A DNA stretch of 45,556 bases. Source: Flavobacterium sp. GTDB taxonomy: Bacteria; Bacteroidota; Bacteroidia; Flavobacteriales; Flavobacteriaceae. Within the stretch, counting starts at the first letter, position 1; each line of letters opens with the position of its first letter. A model generated the notes under the pieces. It was not told the origin of the DNA and did not search any database. It saw only the letters and a list, made by a program, of their open reading frames with translations. The translations under genes were made by a program, and so were the position numbers. Positions 6,540-14,178 of this stretch are shown here, one piece after another. The stretch lies in contig NZ_JAGNYF010000013.1 in NCBI RefSeq assembly GCF_017985075.1, positions 1-45,556 of the forward strand. Reading direction: 5' to 3'.

Positions 6540-9500
6540 TTACTTTTTATTTCTCAATTGCCAAATTTTTATTTTACCATTTTTTACTTTTTTCTGACCA
6601 AGTATTCTATCTGATAAGAGCGTATATAATTGATTATTTTCAATTGTATCTAATAGTTCAATTGTTTCTAGACTTCCAATTAGTTTATTAAAAGGACTAC
6701 CTAGAGAATTTAATCTTGCATTGAGTATATCTAAACTAAGAGAAGGATTATAATATTTATTAAATAGAGAAACCTTGGTTTTTAATAAGTTATTTGAAGA
6801 TAGCAAAGAATTTATCAAAACTTCACTTATTGGAATGTTTGTTTGTCTTAAAAGAAATATACATGTGAACGATTGTAGATTTTTATCATCAACAATTAAA
6901 TTTTCATTTATAGTTTTAATGATATCAATTTTATTTTCTTCATTGAACACTTCTGAATTCATTATTTTTAAAACAATTGCACTTGTAATAGGAAGTTCAT
7001 CAATTAATTCTAAAAAATCTTTCTTATTCAGTTCCGAATAAATTGTAGTTAAGTTTTCATAATTATCACTAATGCTAGTAAAATTATCAACTGAGAAGGG
7101 TATAACCTCATTTTTAATAAGAATTTCGATTTTATCTATTTCGACATCCTCCAGTTCAGAAAATTCAAAAGTAAAAGGAATTTTAGGCGCAAGTGAATTA
7201 AAGCTTTCTATAGGAATTGTACTATGTATTAGTTTTGTTATAAATTGAGTTTTAATTTCGTCTTCATTCTCTAAAATATCTTCATTTGAAAGAATATCAA
7301 TTACTTCTTGATGTTTTAAATAATTTATAAGAACATCATCAAATTCATTGACCACTTTAAAGTATTCAATTACATTTTGCCATGAAACTTTTAATTTACT
7401 ATTATTAAGAAATACTGGCCACAGATTTTTATCTTTTATGTCTGTAAGTTTATTTATTAATAATTCATTCTTTTCAATTAATCCAATTTCCAGATCTTGG
7501 GGTACTACTAATTCGTTCAAAATTTTTAAAATACTTGGTTCAGACTCATTTAAATTATTTTCAAACTCAAACAATACACATTCAATATAATATTCTATTT
7601 CATTATCTATATAAGAATTTAATTTTGAACAGCCAGAATTCGAAATCAATGTATAATTTGATACATTTAATTCCTCTAAATTAACCTCGTTTTCATGAAA
7701 ACTTGAAATCATTAATTCAATCATGTCAAAATTAATTTTATATAGATTGTTTTCATAAATAAATTTTAATAATTGAAGGTGCTCTTCTTCAAAAATTAAC
7801 CTTTCAAATTGAATTTTCTCGTCTATAAAGAACTGTTTTACTTTATTTTTATTTACATCATCGTCAAAATAAATAGGGGTTAAAGATTCTAAATAATTTA
7901 AAAAATAAACAATTGATTTGTCTTTATTCAATTCTTTTATCTTCGATAGTGAGTTATTTGCAAATATTAATCTTAAATAAAATGATTTTTTGTCAATTGA
8001 ATATTCTGTTGAATTTTCTAAATAATTAAAAATATTAGTCCATTCATTTGATAAATTTATGATAAAAATATTTTTATTTTCATCATTAGTGTATTGTAAA
8101 TATTCATCAATAAACAAAATTGAATTCTCCGTTTCATTTTTTACAACATTCATTATTTTGATTATTTCAACTGATTTATTATTCTCAATGAGATAATCCA
8201 TCAATGAAAAATTTAATATTTCTGGTCTGTGTAAATAGATATCATCAATTTTACTTAATATACTATTAAACTCATTTAATTTTACATCAAATGATAACTG
8301 TTTCGAGTTAAAACTTAATAAGAAATCTCTATCTTCTTTAGATAAATTTCCATCTTGTCTTGAAATATAATGTTCATAATCTTCATCTATATATCCAACT
8401 TTAACTAAAAAATTAATCAAATCATAATTTTTTATTTTTTTCTTAATTTCGTCAGGCATTTTTAGTGAATTCTCATATTCCGTTTGTCTTTGAACAAAAT
8501 AACTATTACTTTCAAATTCATTAAGTAGCTCTGATAGTTTCTTTGAATTTAAGGACTTAATTTTGTTTTGGTTTAATTCAACTTTAATTCTAAGTTCTTC
8601 ATTATTCTTAAAAGCTTTATTTGTAATCCTTTCCAGTCTTTGTAAGTAAGTTGTTGAAGGATGTACGGCTTTTTCAATTTCTTTAAATGTTAAGTGTATA
8701 GTTGTATTATTTGAATTATACCAATAATAATTTATTGAATCAATCTCGGTAAATATTTTAAAATTAACATCATTCACTAAATCTGAAGGGATGATGTTCT
8801 GGGAGTTTAACATCACACTTATAACCCCTTGGTTATTTCTCTTATTTACAATTTCAAGGAACTTGGCTACATAAAGCATTCGTAAATCTTTAGAGTTAGT
8901 TATTATCTCTTTATTTGCTAAATCAATCAGACTATCAAAAGTTTTTGTTTCTTCTTCTATTGCTACTATTGTATCATCTGTAAGTTTACTCTTGTTTTTC
9001 AACAATCCATAAACATATCCTTTTTGCTTATTCAATAAATCGAAGTCTGTTGGTTCTACATTTTTGTATACCATCATAGCAAAAAGTTTTTTCTCGTCTA
9101 TATTTTCATTAAGAATATTTTTATATACTTTATATTCGTTTGCAACAGATATTATTACTCTCATATCGCTTAAATAAAGAGATACTTTTTCTATAAAGTT
9201 TTTAAATTCTCTCTTTTCTTTTACGTTTTTAATTGATTCAATTTCATTGTTAAATCTTGTAATAAGTTCGATAGCAGAATTTGTATAGTTAATTATCGGA
9301 ACGACAGGTAATATGAAATCGAAGAATTTCGTTCTCTCATTTTGTGTAAAAATATCGTCAATTACTGCGTAAACAAAAGTTACTTTTCCTTTTTCTTTAA
9401 TTGGCTTGTAATTATTAATGAGGAAATTAATCTCTCGAAGTTTTATATAAATTTCAGTATTATTAAATCTATCTAAATCTTCAAAAAAAACTACATCTAT

Positions 9501-10274
9501 TGGATTTCTTTCAAAAAAATATAAAATTTCATCAATCTCATTTTCAAAATTTATTGTTGCTTTTTCATGTTTACTTTCCAATTCTGCTTCATTTATCTTA
9601 AATTTTGTCATTTTAAAATTGATAAAAAAATCATATACTTTATAGACAATAAAGATAAGACCGGTAAGTGAAACTATACTATAAACTCTATTAAATAAAG
9701 AAGAATAAAAGTCTAATCCTAATGCAAAAATTAAAGAATCTAAAATACTATTATTTGTAAAATATAAAATTGAAATTAACCACAAGAAAAATAAAAATGA
9801 TTTTACAGCAATATACTTATGATTTACAATTCTTTTAAATCTTGATTCAGGAACTTTATCAGGATGAACTTTATAAAAGAGTTGTTTTAATATACAATAT
9901 TCTAATTTTGATGTAATCTTATTATCATCTTCAACAAATTTGTCATCAAAAGTTGCCAATGATATATCCATATATCTAAGAGAATATATATGTTTAAAAG
10001 TTTTTATAATTGATGTTTTTCCAGAACCATAAGGACCCGATAAGGCAATATTGTAAATATTACTATCTTCTATAGCTTCTCTTAGCAAAACAGAATGTTT
10101 GTCTTGTTCTTTAATCAAAATCTTCGCAGAAAAACTTTCAATAGACCTTTCGGTAAAACCAATTGATTTTTTATTAGCTAAATCATTTAATTTCAATATT
10201 ATAATATTATCAATTAAGAATTGATTTACTTCAGCTTTATATTTTTTCAGCTTTATTTTTAATTTTTTAATCAT
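6540..10274 (-). CDS. YobI/KAP-like membrane-anchored P-loop NTPase
   Basis: 1,244 residues. Walker A is G-P-Y-G-S-G-K-T at about 80-87; two hydrophobic segments follow near 155-175 and 195-217; Walker B is V-V-F-F-E-D-L-D-R-F at about 261-270 with the D-L-D-R signature of KAP/YobI-type STAND-like NTPases, whose ATPase domain is interrupted by transmembrane helices. The remaining ~900 residues are acidic, Asn- and Ile-rich helical repeats (E-L-I, L-N-E, K-I patterns) without a recognised effector domain. KAP-type NTPases are often found in prokaryotic conflict islands, and the neighbourhood is of that kind. The gene is flanked by two remnants of the same tail (6,351 and 10,290). Activity and target are unknown. 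Confidence 0.8.
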   Translation of the reverse strand: MIKKLKIKLKKYKAEVNQFLIDNIIILKLNDLANKKSIGFTERSIESFSAKILIKEQDKHSVLLREAIEDSNIYNIALSGPYGSGKTSIIKTFKHIYSLRYMDISLATFDDKFVEDDNKITSKLEYCILKQLFYKVHPDKVPESRFKRIVNHKYIAVKSFLFFLWLISILYFTNNSILDSLIFALGLDFYSSLFNRVYSIVSLTGLIFIVYKVYDFFINFKMTKFKINEAELESKHEKATINFENEIDEILYFFERNPIDVVFFEDLDRFNNTEIYIKLREINFLINNYKPIKEKGKVTFVYAVIDDIFTQNERTKFFDFILPVVPIINYTNSAIELITRFNNEIESIKNVKEKREFKNFIEKVSLYLSDMRVIISVANEYKVYKNILNENIDEKKLFAMMVYKNVEPTDFDLLNKQKGYVYGLLKNKSKLTDDTIVAIEEETKTFDSLIDLANKEIITNSKDLRMLYVAKFLEIVNKRNNQGVISVMLNSQNIIPSDLVNDVNFKIFTEIDSINYYWYNSNNTTIHLTFKEIEKAVHPSTTYLQRLERITNKAFKNNEELRIKVELNQNKIKSLNSKKLSELLNEFESNSYFVQRQTEYENSLKMPDEIKKKIKNYDLINFLVKVGYIDEDYEHYISRQDGNLSKEDRDFLLSFNSKQLSFDVKLNEFNSILSKIDDIYLHRPEILNFSLMDYLIENNKSVEIIKIMNVVKNETENSILFIDEYLQYTNDENKNIFIINLSNEWTNIFNYLENSTEYSIDKKSFYLRLIFANNSLSKIKELNKDKSIVYFLNYLESLTPIYFDDDVNKNKVKQFFIDEKIQFERLIFEEEHLQLLKFIYENNLYKINFDMIELMISSFHENEVNLEELNVSNYTLISNSGCSKLNSYIDNEIEYYIECVLFEFENNLNESEPSILKILNELVVPQDLEIGLIEKNELLINKLTDIKDKNLWPVFLNNSKLKVSWQNVIEYFKVVNEFDDVLINYLKHQEVIDILSNEDILENEDEIKTQFITKLIHSTIPIESFNSLAPKIPFTFEFSELEDVEIDKIEILIKNEVIPFSVDNFTSISDNYENLTTIYSELNKKDFLELIDELPITSAIVLKIMNSEVFNEENKIDIIKTINENLIVDDKNLQSFTCIFLLRQTNIPISEVLINSLLSSNNLLKTKVSLFNKYYNPSLSLDILNARLNSLGSPFNKLIGSLETIELLDTIENNQLYTLLSDRILGQKKVKNGKIKIWQLRNKK

Positions 10275-10289
10275 AGTTTAATTTTTAAT

Positions 10290-10334
10290 TTATGATTTTT
10301 TTACGATTTTGATTTCTTCCACCGTCAACCCATA
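10290..10334 (-). pseudogene. Fossil of a restriction-methylase-like C-terminal tail, copy 2
   Basis: The minus strand reads Y-G-L-T-V-E-E-I-K-I-V-K-K-S and a stop, closely matching the L-Y-G-L-T-E-E-E-I-K-I-V-E-K ending common in Eco57I-like methylase/endonucleases. A stop lies directly in front of it. It begins 16 bases upstream of the NTPase start and is a direct repeat of the copy at 6,351. Confidence 0.5.
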
Positions 10335-10510
10335 TTAGGCATACTTATAACATCTGTCTCGCTTCAAAAAATTATATTTTCTTTTCATTCTACTCCTTCT
10401 TGCTCTGAGCTTGTCGATGGGCAAACAACCTGACTGTATATGTCTTATACAACTCAAATATAAACACCATGCGTTTGGCCTAGCTTGTGAAAGCTTTTTG
10501 GTTTTAAGTT

Positions 10511-10549
10511 GCACCAAGTTTAACTTATTTTATCGTTTGAACTTAGTGC
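10511..10549 (-). terminator. Imperfect stem-loop downstream of the AbiEii gene
   Basis: GCACCAAGTTTAAC (10511-10524) pairs imperfectly with GTTTGAACTTAGTGC (10535-10549), 7 bases after the toxin stop codon. No long T-run follows, so its role as a terminator is only likely. Confidence 0.4.
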
Positions 10550-10555
10550 CATTTC

Positions 10556-11605
10556 TTATTTGTTTAATTGTAGCGCTTTATACCAATAATAAAAAGCTTC
10601 AGGGTTGTTCTTTTTTAATTTATTTAATTTGTTGTATTGTGGGGCTTCGATACTCCAGTCTTTTATTTCGAGTGGATTTGTAAATCGTACTATTTTAACT
10701 TCTTTCTCATTTTGTAGTAATTGGGTTAGATAGGCCACTTTTGCTGCTGCTGTTATTGCCTGGTCTATATTGAATTGTTCAATAGGGAAGTTAGTGAAAT
10801 TGGTAATGCCCTTTTGTAATTGTTTAAAGTCTGCTGATTTTTCATTTCTTTCGGCTAGATTATAACTGGCTTGCCAGGTATCTTCTAGAACTTCTTTAGC
10901 TGTTATGTCTAATTTTCGGAATCCGATTTCTTCCTGAACCACTTTGTTGTAACTGTTTTTTACTACAGTTAAATCAGCTATGTTATCGAATAGAAAAGCG
11001 ATGTCGTATAGTTGTTTTATGATTTCCGCCGGTCTGTTTTTACTGTAGAGTATTCCGGTTGTTTTTGGGGCGAATGCGGTTAATTTATCTCCTAAAATAG
11101 CATCAAATGTTGGCATTGTGATTGTAACCTCATCACCAGATGTGATTAGCCACGAGTGTTTTATTGGAACTTCTTGCGTTTCAGGATAAGGATTGGGTGT
11201 ATATAGTAGGTCTAACAAAATTGGTTCAATATTACCATCTATTACACTTTTATAATAGGCTTTGAAATGTCCTATTGGCGCATCAGGTGTATGTTTACGG
11301 TTGTTGTCGTCTTCCCAACTCAAGAATATTTTATCGTCCACTATTTTTTGTAAAACTGCGGTTATTTCTTTTTCGGAATGTTCTGTAATTATATCGATGT
11401 CGATTGAAAATCGTTTTGGTTTTTCGGTTGCTAAGACTAAAGCCGTACCGCCTTTGAATATAAAGTTTAAACTGTTTATTTGTAATTGTTCCAATAGTGT
11501 TAGTGCCCAAATTACTTTTTCAATTAATTTGGCATCGCTATGTTTTCCTAACTTTCTTTTTAAGTTAAGAATCCAATTACTGGTATGTGTTTCGTTATTT
11601 ATCAT
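10556..11605 (-). CDS. AbiEii-type nucleotidyltransferase toxin
   Basis: 349 residues, complete. The nucleotidyltransferase signature is present: F-K-G-G-T-A-L at about 50-56 and R-F-S-I-D-I-D-I at 65-72, that is, the G-G-T and D-x-D motifs (Asp 69 and 71) that bind the nucleotide and metal. AbiEii proteins are toxins of type IV-like abortive-infection systems, blocking growth on phage infection; some relatives transfer nucleotides to tRNA. The gene follows its AbiEi-like partner by 23 bases in the same direction, the normal antitoxin-toxin order. Unlike the fragment at 5,197 it is intact, so this pair is the working AbiE locus. Confidence 0.85.
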   Translation of the reverse strand: MINNETHTSNWILNLKRKLGKHSDAKLIEKVIWALTLLEQLQINSLNFIFKGGTALVLATEKPKRFSIDIDIITEHSEKEITAVLQKIVDDKIFLSWEDDNNRKHTPDAPIGHFKAYYKSVIDGNIEPILLDLLYTPNPYPETQEVPIKHSWLITSGDEVTITMPTFDAILGDKLTAFAPKTTGILYSKNRPAEIIKQLYDIAFLFDNIADLTVVKNSYNKVVQEEIGFRKLDITAKEVLEDTWQASYNLAERNEKSADFKQLQKGITNFTNFPIEQFNIDQAITAAAKVAYLTQLLQNEKEVKIVRFTNPLEIKDWSIEAPQYNKLNKLKKNNPEAFYYWYKALQLNK

Positions 11606-11628
11606 TTTATAGTATTGGCAAAAACGGT

Positions 11629-12354
11629 TTATTTTGCCTTAATTATATTGGTTTGGTTTTTAATTTCAGATACGCGATTTCTTCTCGATGCGTAGCGTTT
11701 CATTTTTGATTCGTTGATGTTGTATTTGTCAAATGCACTTTTGAAAATAAATTCTAGTTCGCCTTGCTGTGCTGAAAATAGTTTCTCGTCTGCAATTATG
11801 TCTACTAAAATTTTTTCTAATGTTGGTACATTGATGTTTTTCCATTTTAGTATTGGCGCTTCTGAATTTAAATTTTTGATGATTATGGCATTATCTAAAG
11901 CTCCGATGTATCGTTCAATTGTTTTTTCGTCTGGATTGATGAAAACATTTGAGAAGTTGTTATTGAGCTGGTTGAATACTTGTTCAATGGCTATTTTTTC
12001 TACTTCTACAATTGTGAAATTTTTGAACGTTTGATGCCGCATTACATCATTCAACCATGCGCTTTCCCACACGCAATACTCTACAAAAGGGAATGTTTTG
12101 TTTATGATTGATGCTATTTTAACTAATTTATTGTTTAGATGCGGTTGAAATGTTTCTTCTTTACCTAAGGCATACATGCCTCTTGAAAGGGAATGGATAA
12201 TACCTTTCTTTTGTAAAATAGATAAATAAATATTGATAGTATTATCTGTCCAATTTGTAAAATCTTTTTTGATTAATACCAATAGTTCTTCTCTAGAGAT
12301 TTTGTCTCTAGATTTAAAATATATATTTATTTGATTTTCTATTGTAACACTCAT
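11629..12354 (-). CDS. AbiEi-like antitoxin (DUF6577-like)
   Basis: 241 residues, directly upstream of the toxin gene. Residues 1-65 form a winged helix: I-S-R-E-E-L-L-V-L-I, then N-I-Y-L-S-I-L-Q-K-K-G-I and the wing S-L-S-R-G-M-Y-A-L-G. The rest (F-V-E-Y-C-V-W-E-S-A-W-L-N) fits Bacteroidota AbiEi-like proteins, which I recall as DUF6577; the exact family number is less certain than the role. AbiEi proteins neutralise AbiEii and repress transcription by binding inverted repeats. A 22-bp-arm palindrome lies 39 bases upstream of the ATG, and a -7 box TATATTTG stands between them at 12,372-12,379. Confidence 0.78.
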   Translation of the reverse strand: MSVTIENQINIYFKSRDKISREELLVLIKKDFTNWTDNTINIYLSILQKKGIIHSLSRGMYALGKEETFQPHLNNKLVKIASIINKTFPFVEYCVWESAWLNDVMRHQTFKNFTIVEVEKIAIEQVFNQLNNNFSNVFINPDEKTIERYIGALDNAIIIKNLNSEAPILKWKNINVPTLEKILVDIIADEKLFSAQQGELEFIFKSAFDKYNINESKMKRYASRRNRVSEIKNQTNIIKAK

Positions 12355-12371
12355 TTTTCGCTTATTTTAAG

Positions 12372-12379
12372 CAAATATA
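12372..12379 (-). promoter_or_regulatory. -7 box of the abiE promoter
   Basis: TATATTTG on the minus strand, 18 bases upstream of the antitoxin ATG. A clear -33 TTG at the usual spacing is not seen; the place where it would be is occupied by the large palindrome. Confidence 0.55.
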
Positions 12380-12392
12380 CATCTTTTTTTTA

Positions 12393-12443
12393 ATTAATAT
12401 AAAATTGGCAAAAATATTTATTTTTTGCCAATTTTATATTAAT
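12393..12443. promoter_or_regulatory. Perfect palindrome, 22-bp arms, likely AbiEi operator
   Basis: Left arm 12393-12414 and right arm 12422-12443 are exact reverse complements around the 7-base loop TATTTAT; the inner core is ATTGGCAAAAA / TTTTTGCCAAT. It overlaps the stop codon of the small ORF at 12,439 and the upstream part of the abiE promoter. A half-similar TTGGCAAAAA stands at the junction of the two abiE genes near 11,610. It could act as operator for negative autoregulation, as shown for AbiEi of other bacteria, and also as a terminator of the small ORF. Confidence 0.65.
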
Positions 12444-12576
12444 CGTTTGGTTTGTGTTTGTGTGGTTTTAAATCAGGGTGTTTTGGTTTTGTTTCGGGTG
12501 TTACTCTTCTTCTTTTGTCTGGTGTTCCGTCTTCTTTTTTTGGTTTTGGTCCTGGTTTGATTGCTTGTATGGTCAT
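12439..12576 (-). CDS. Small basic proline-rich protein, family copy A
   Basis: A 45-residue frame starting M-T-I-Q-A-I-K-P-G-P-K-P-K-K-E-D-G-T-P-D and continuing with R-R-R and repeated K-P-x-x pairs to the stop at 12439-12441. A paralogue with the same opening lies at 13,368-13,508, and a third copy with a stop is at 15,022-15,056. Conservation of the M-T-x-Q-x-I-K-x-G-P-K start between copies with unlike tails argues that the frame is or was translated. The protein is highly charged, disordered and has no known domain. It lies between the 211-residue gene and abiEi. Confidence 0.55.
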   Translation of the reverse strand: MTIQAIKPGPKPKKEDGTPDKRRRVTPETKPKHPDLKPHKHKPND

Positions 12577-12640
12577 ATTTGTTTTTAGTATTTAGTTGTT
12601 TGCTACACGATGGGAATCGCTCAGTAGTGGTTGTAGTACT

Positions 12641-13276
12641 TTATATTAGAGAATAAATCTTTTCTATAAATAGAATTATTTTTCCAAATTTATATATTTT
12701 TCCAGCTTTTGATTTTATGACACTTATTGTATTTGTTGATTCTATTTCTAGTTTAATTAAATTAAAAATTTGTTCGTAATTTTTTCTGTTTTCAGTAGAA
12801 ATTTGTTCCATTATGAAACTAACTTTTAATAATAAACCTTCAAGTTCTAAATATGATTTTTCGACAGTATTCTCTTTTAATGAACAAAAAAAGTAATCAA
12901 TAATTTCCTTTTCCTTTACTTGAAAAAATAAAATTGCTGGTGTTTTAACTTTATCTTCTACTTCAAATTCTTCAAAAAGAAATCTATTCATTTCTTCTAC
13001 AAAATTATTTCTAGATTTCTGTTTATATTCAGAAGTTAACTCAAGGTAAAATACCGTTAAATTATGACCCGATATTTCATTCAGAGAATTGAAGTATTCA
13101 TCATCTTTAAGTACTTTAGTTACTTGAGGATTTTTAAAATCGTGAATAATCAATGCGAAGGAACTTGCTTTGCCTTCTTCTTGATGTTCGGAACAAATCT
13201 TTTTGAAATTTTGAGCAAATTCTTTTATGTAAATTCTTTCACCAGTTCCTGGATTTCTAACGTAAATTGGAAACAT
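12641..13276 (-). CDS. Unrecognised 211-residue protein
   Basis: Begins M-F-P-I-Y-V-R-N-P-G-T-G-E-R-I-Y-I-K-E-F and contains S-S-F-A-L-I-I-H-D-F-K-N-P-Q-V-T-K-V-L-K-D-D followed by L-N-E-I-S-G-H-N-L-T-V-F-Y-L. The latter pair recalls a family of uncharacterised proteins with a thioredoxin-like alternation of strands and helices, but no C-x-x-C is present. The C-terminal third is helical with a hydrophobic end (I-I-L-F-I-E-K-I-Y-S-L-I). It lies between two members of the small basic protein family, so it may be a cassette of its own. Function unknown. Confidence 0.65.
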   Translation of the reverse strand: MFPIYVRNPGTGERIYIKEFAQNFKKICSEHQEEGKASSFALIIHDFKNPQVTKVLKDDEYFNSLNEISGHNLTVFYLELTSEYKQKSRNNFVEEMNRFLFEEFEVEDKVKTPAILFFQVKEKEIIDYFFCSLKENTVEKSYLELEGLLLKVSFIMEQISTENRKNYEQIFNLIKLEIESTNTISVIKSKAGKIYKFGKIILFIEKIYSLI

Positions 13277-13367
13277 ATATGTATCGTATTTTTTATTATT
13301 ACCGCTAACATGGTAATATCATCAATGCTATGTAACTTTTTAAGCTTTGGTTAATTATATATTAATT

Positions 13368-13508
13368 CTATTTTTTTTGTGTTGATTTTGATGGTTTTAA
13401 CGATTGTGTATTGCCTGGTGTTCCTTTATTATCACGTTGACGTTGGTCAGGCTTTCCTGTTGATTTTGCTATTCTTTTTGGTCCTGTTTTGATTGGTTGT
13501 CTGGTCAT
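13368..13508 (-). CDS. Small basic protein, family copy B
   Basis: 46 residues starting M-T-R-Q-P-I-K-T-G-P-K-R-I-A-K and ending K-P-S-K-S-T-Q-K-K. The first eleven residues match copy A (12,439) at seven positions, and both are followed by a G-T-P or G-K-P-D element and an Arg/Gln-rich stretch. It is upstream of the 211-residue gene in the same orientation. No domain is recognised; charge suggests nucleic-acid contact or disorder. Confidence 0.5.
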   Translation of the reverse strand: MTRQPIKTGPKRIAKSTGKPDQRQRDNKGTPGNTQSLKPSKSTQKK

Positions 13509-13530
13509 ATGATTTTAATTTTAAAATTGA

Positions 13531-13566
13531 TTAAGCACGGATTACAAATCCGCGACATCATGGTTT
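13531..13566 (+). repeat. REP-like hairpin repeat, family CGGATT-ACA-AATCCG, copy 1
   Basis: TTAAGCACGGATTACAAATC then CGCGACATCATGGTTT; the stem is CGGATT (13538-13543) with AATCCG (13547-13552) around ACA. Further copies are at 14,097 and 16,352 and a relative is at 5,447. Such elements are common between Flavobacterium genes. Confidence 0.6.
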
Positions 13567-13646
13567 GTAATCTGTGTCTTTTTGGTTTGTTATTAATTGA
13601 AGGGATCTATTATTTTGCAATATAATTTATCTATTCATCAAAAGGA

Positions 13647-13664
13647 ATACGTATAAATACGTAT
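13647..13664. promoter_or_regulatory. ATACGTAT double palindrome, site 1 (perfect)
   Basis: ATACGTAT-AA-ATACGTAT. Each octamer is itself palindromic and the pair forms an 18-bp dyad. It is in gene-free DNA upstream of the minus-strand small-ORF/AbiE block. Confidence 0.6.
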
Positions 13665-14096
13665 TATTAAATTTGAGTACTATCAAAAAAATTGTATGAA
13701 TGTTATCTAAAAATCGCTCGATACTTTGTTGAAGTTCAAAGCTATTCATCCCAATGCACTATCAAAAGATAGTATAATACAATAATAACAAAGGAGTTAT
13801 TTTGTTTTTAGACGGAAAAATTAAATAGTTTGTCGTGAAAGATTTTACGATTTTCCTGACAATTCGTTACTATTGATGATAATTGTAGTTTTCCAAGCGC
13901 ATGGCTTACTGTGTTTTGAGACAAGATGGTTAAGTTCATTTCAATATGGGTATTTAAGTTTGGGATTGGAAAAGTACTAAAAATACTAATATATAGTTTA
14001 ATTTTTAGTATTTTTTTTTGTAGTAACTATATAAAAGGGTTCTTAATACATTTTAAGGGGTTGCTACGTCAGTTAGTTAAAACTCGGGTTAAAAGA

Positions 14097-14132
14097 TTAA
14101 GCACGGATTACAAATCCGCGCCATCATGGTTC
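14097..14132 (+). repeat. REP-like hairpin repeat, copy 2
   Basis: Near-identical to the copy at 13,531 (TTAAGCACGGATTACAAATC then CGCGCCATCATGGTTC). It lies 47 bases downstream of the stop codon of the minus-strand 242-residue gene. Confidence 0.6.
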
Positions 14133-14178
14133 GTTTATTGAATTTTAGATATTAATAAGTTTTATTTCTTAAGTTAAA

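Larger units (their letters stand above)
13509..14178. other. 670-base region without a convincing gene
   Basis: It holds two hairpin repeats of one family (13,531-13,566 and 14,097-14,132), one ATACGTAT double palindrome (13,647-13,664) and two small stem-loops, ACTATC-AAAA-GATAGT (13,758-13,773) and AATAAC/GTTATT (13,784-13,801). A 71-codon plus-strand frame at 13,926 is hydrophobic, but its end is the translated repeat, so I do not accept it. It looks like the scar of lost genes. Confidence 0.5.

Noticed and set aside
10335-10683. Short frames on both strands around the end of the AbiEii gene
   Set aside because: They overlap each other and the 3' end of a secure gene, have odd amino-acid composition and no signal for a start.
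12641-13276. Thioredoxin-like oxidoreductase call for the 211-residue protein
   Set aside because: No C-x-x-C or equivalent; similarity to that fold is only an impression from the strand pattern.
13926-14141. 71-codon plus-strand frame with hydrophobic sequence
   Set aside because: Its last third is simply the translation of the hairpin repeat at 14,097, and the start has no promoter-like signal; the frame lies in scar-like DNA.
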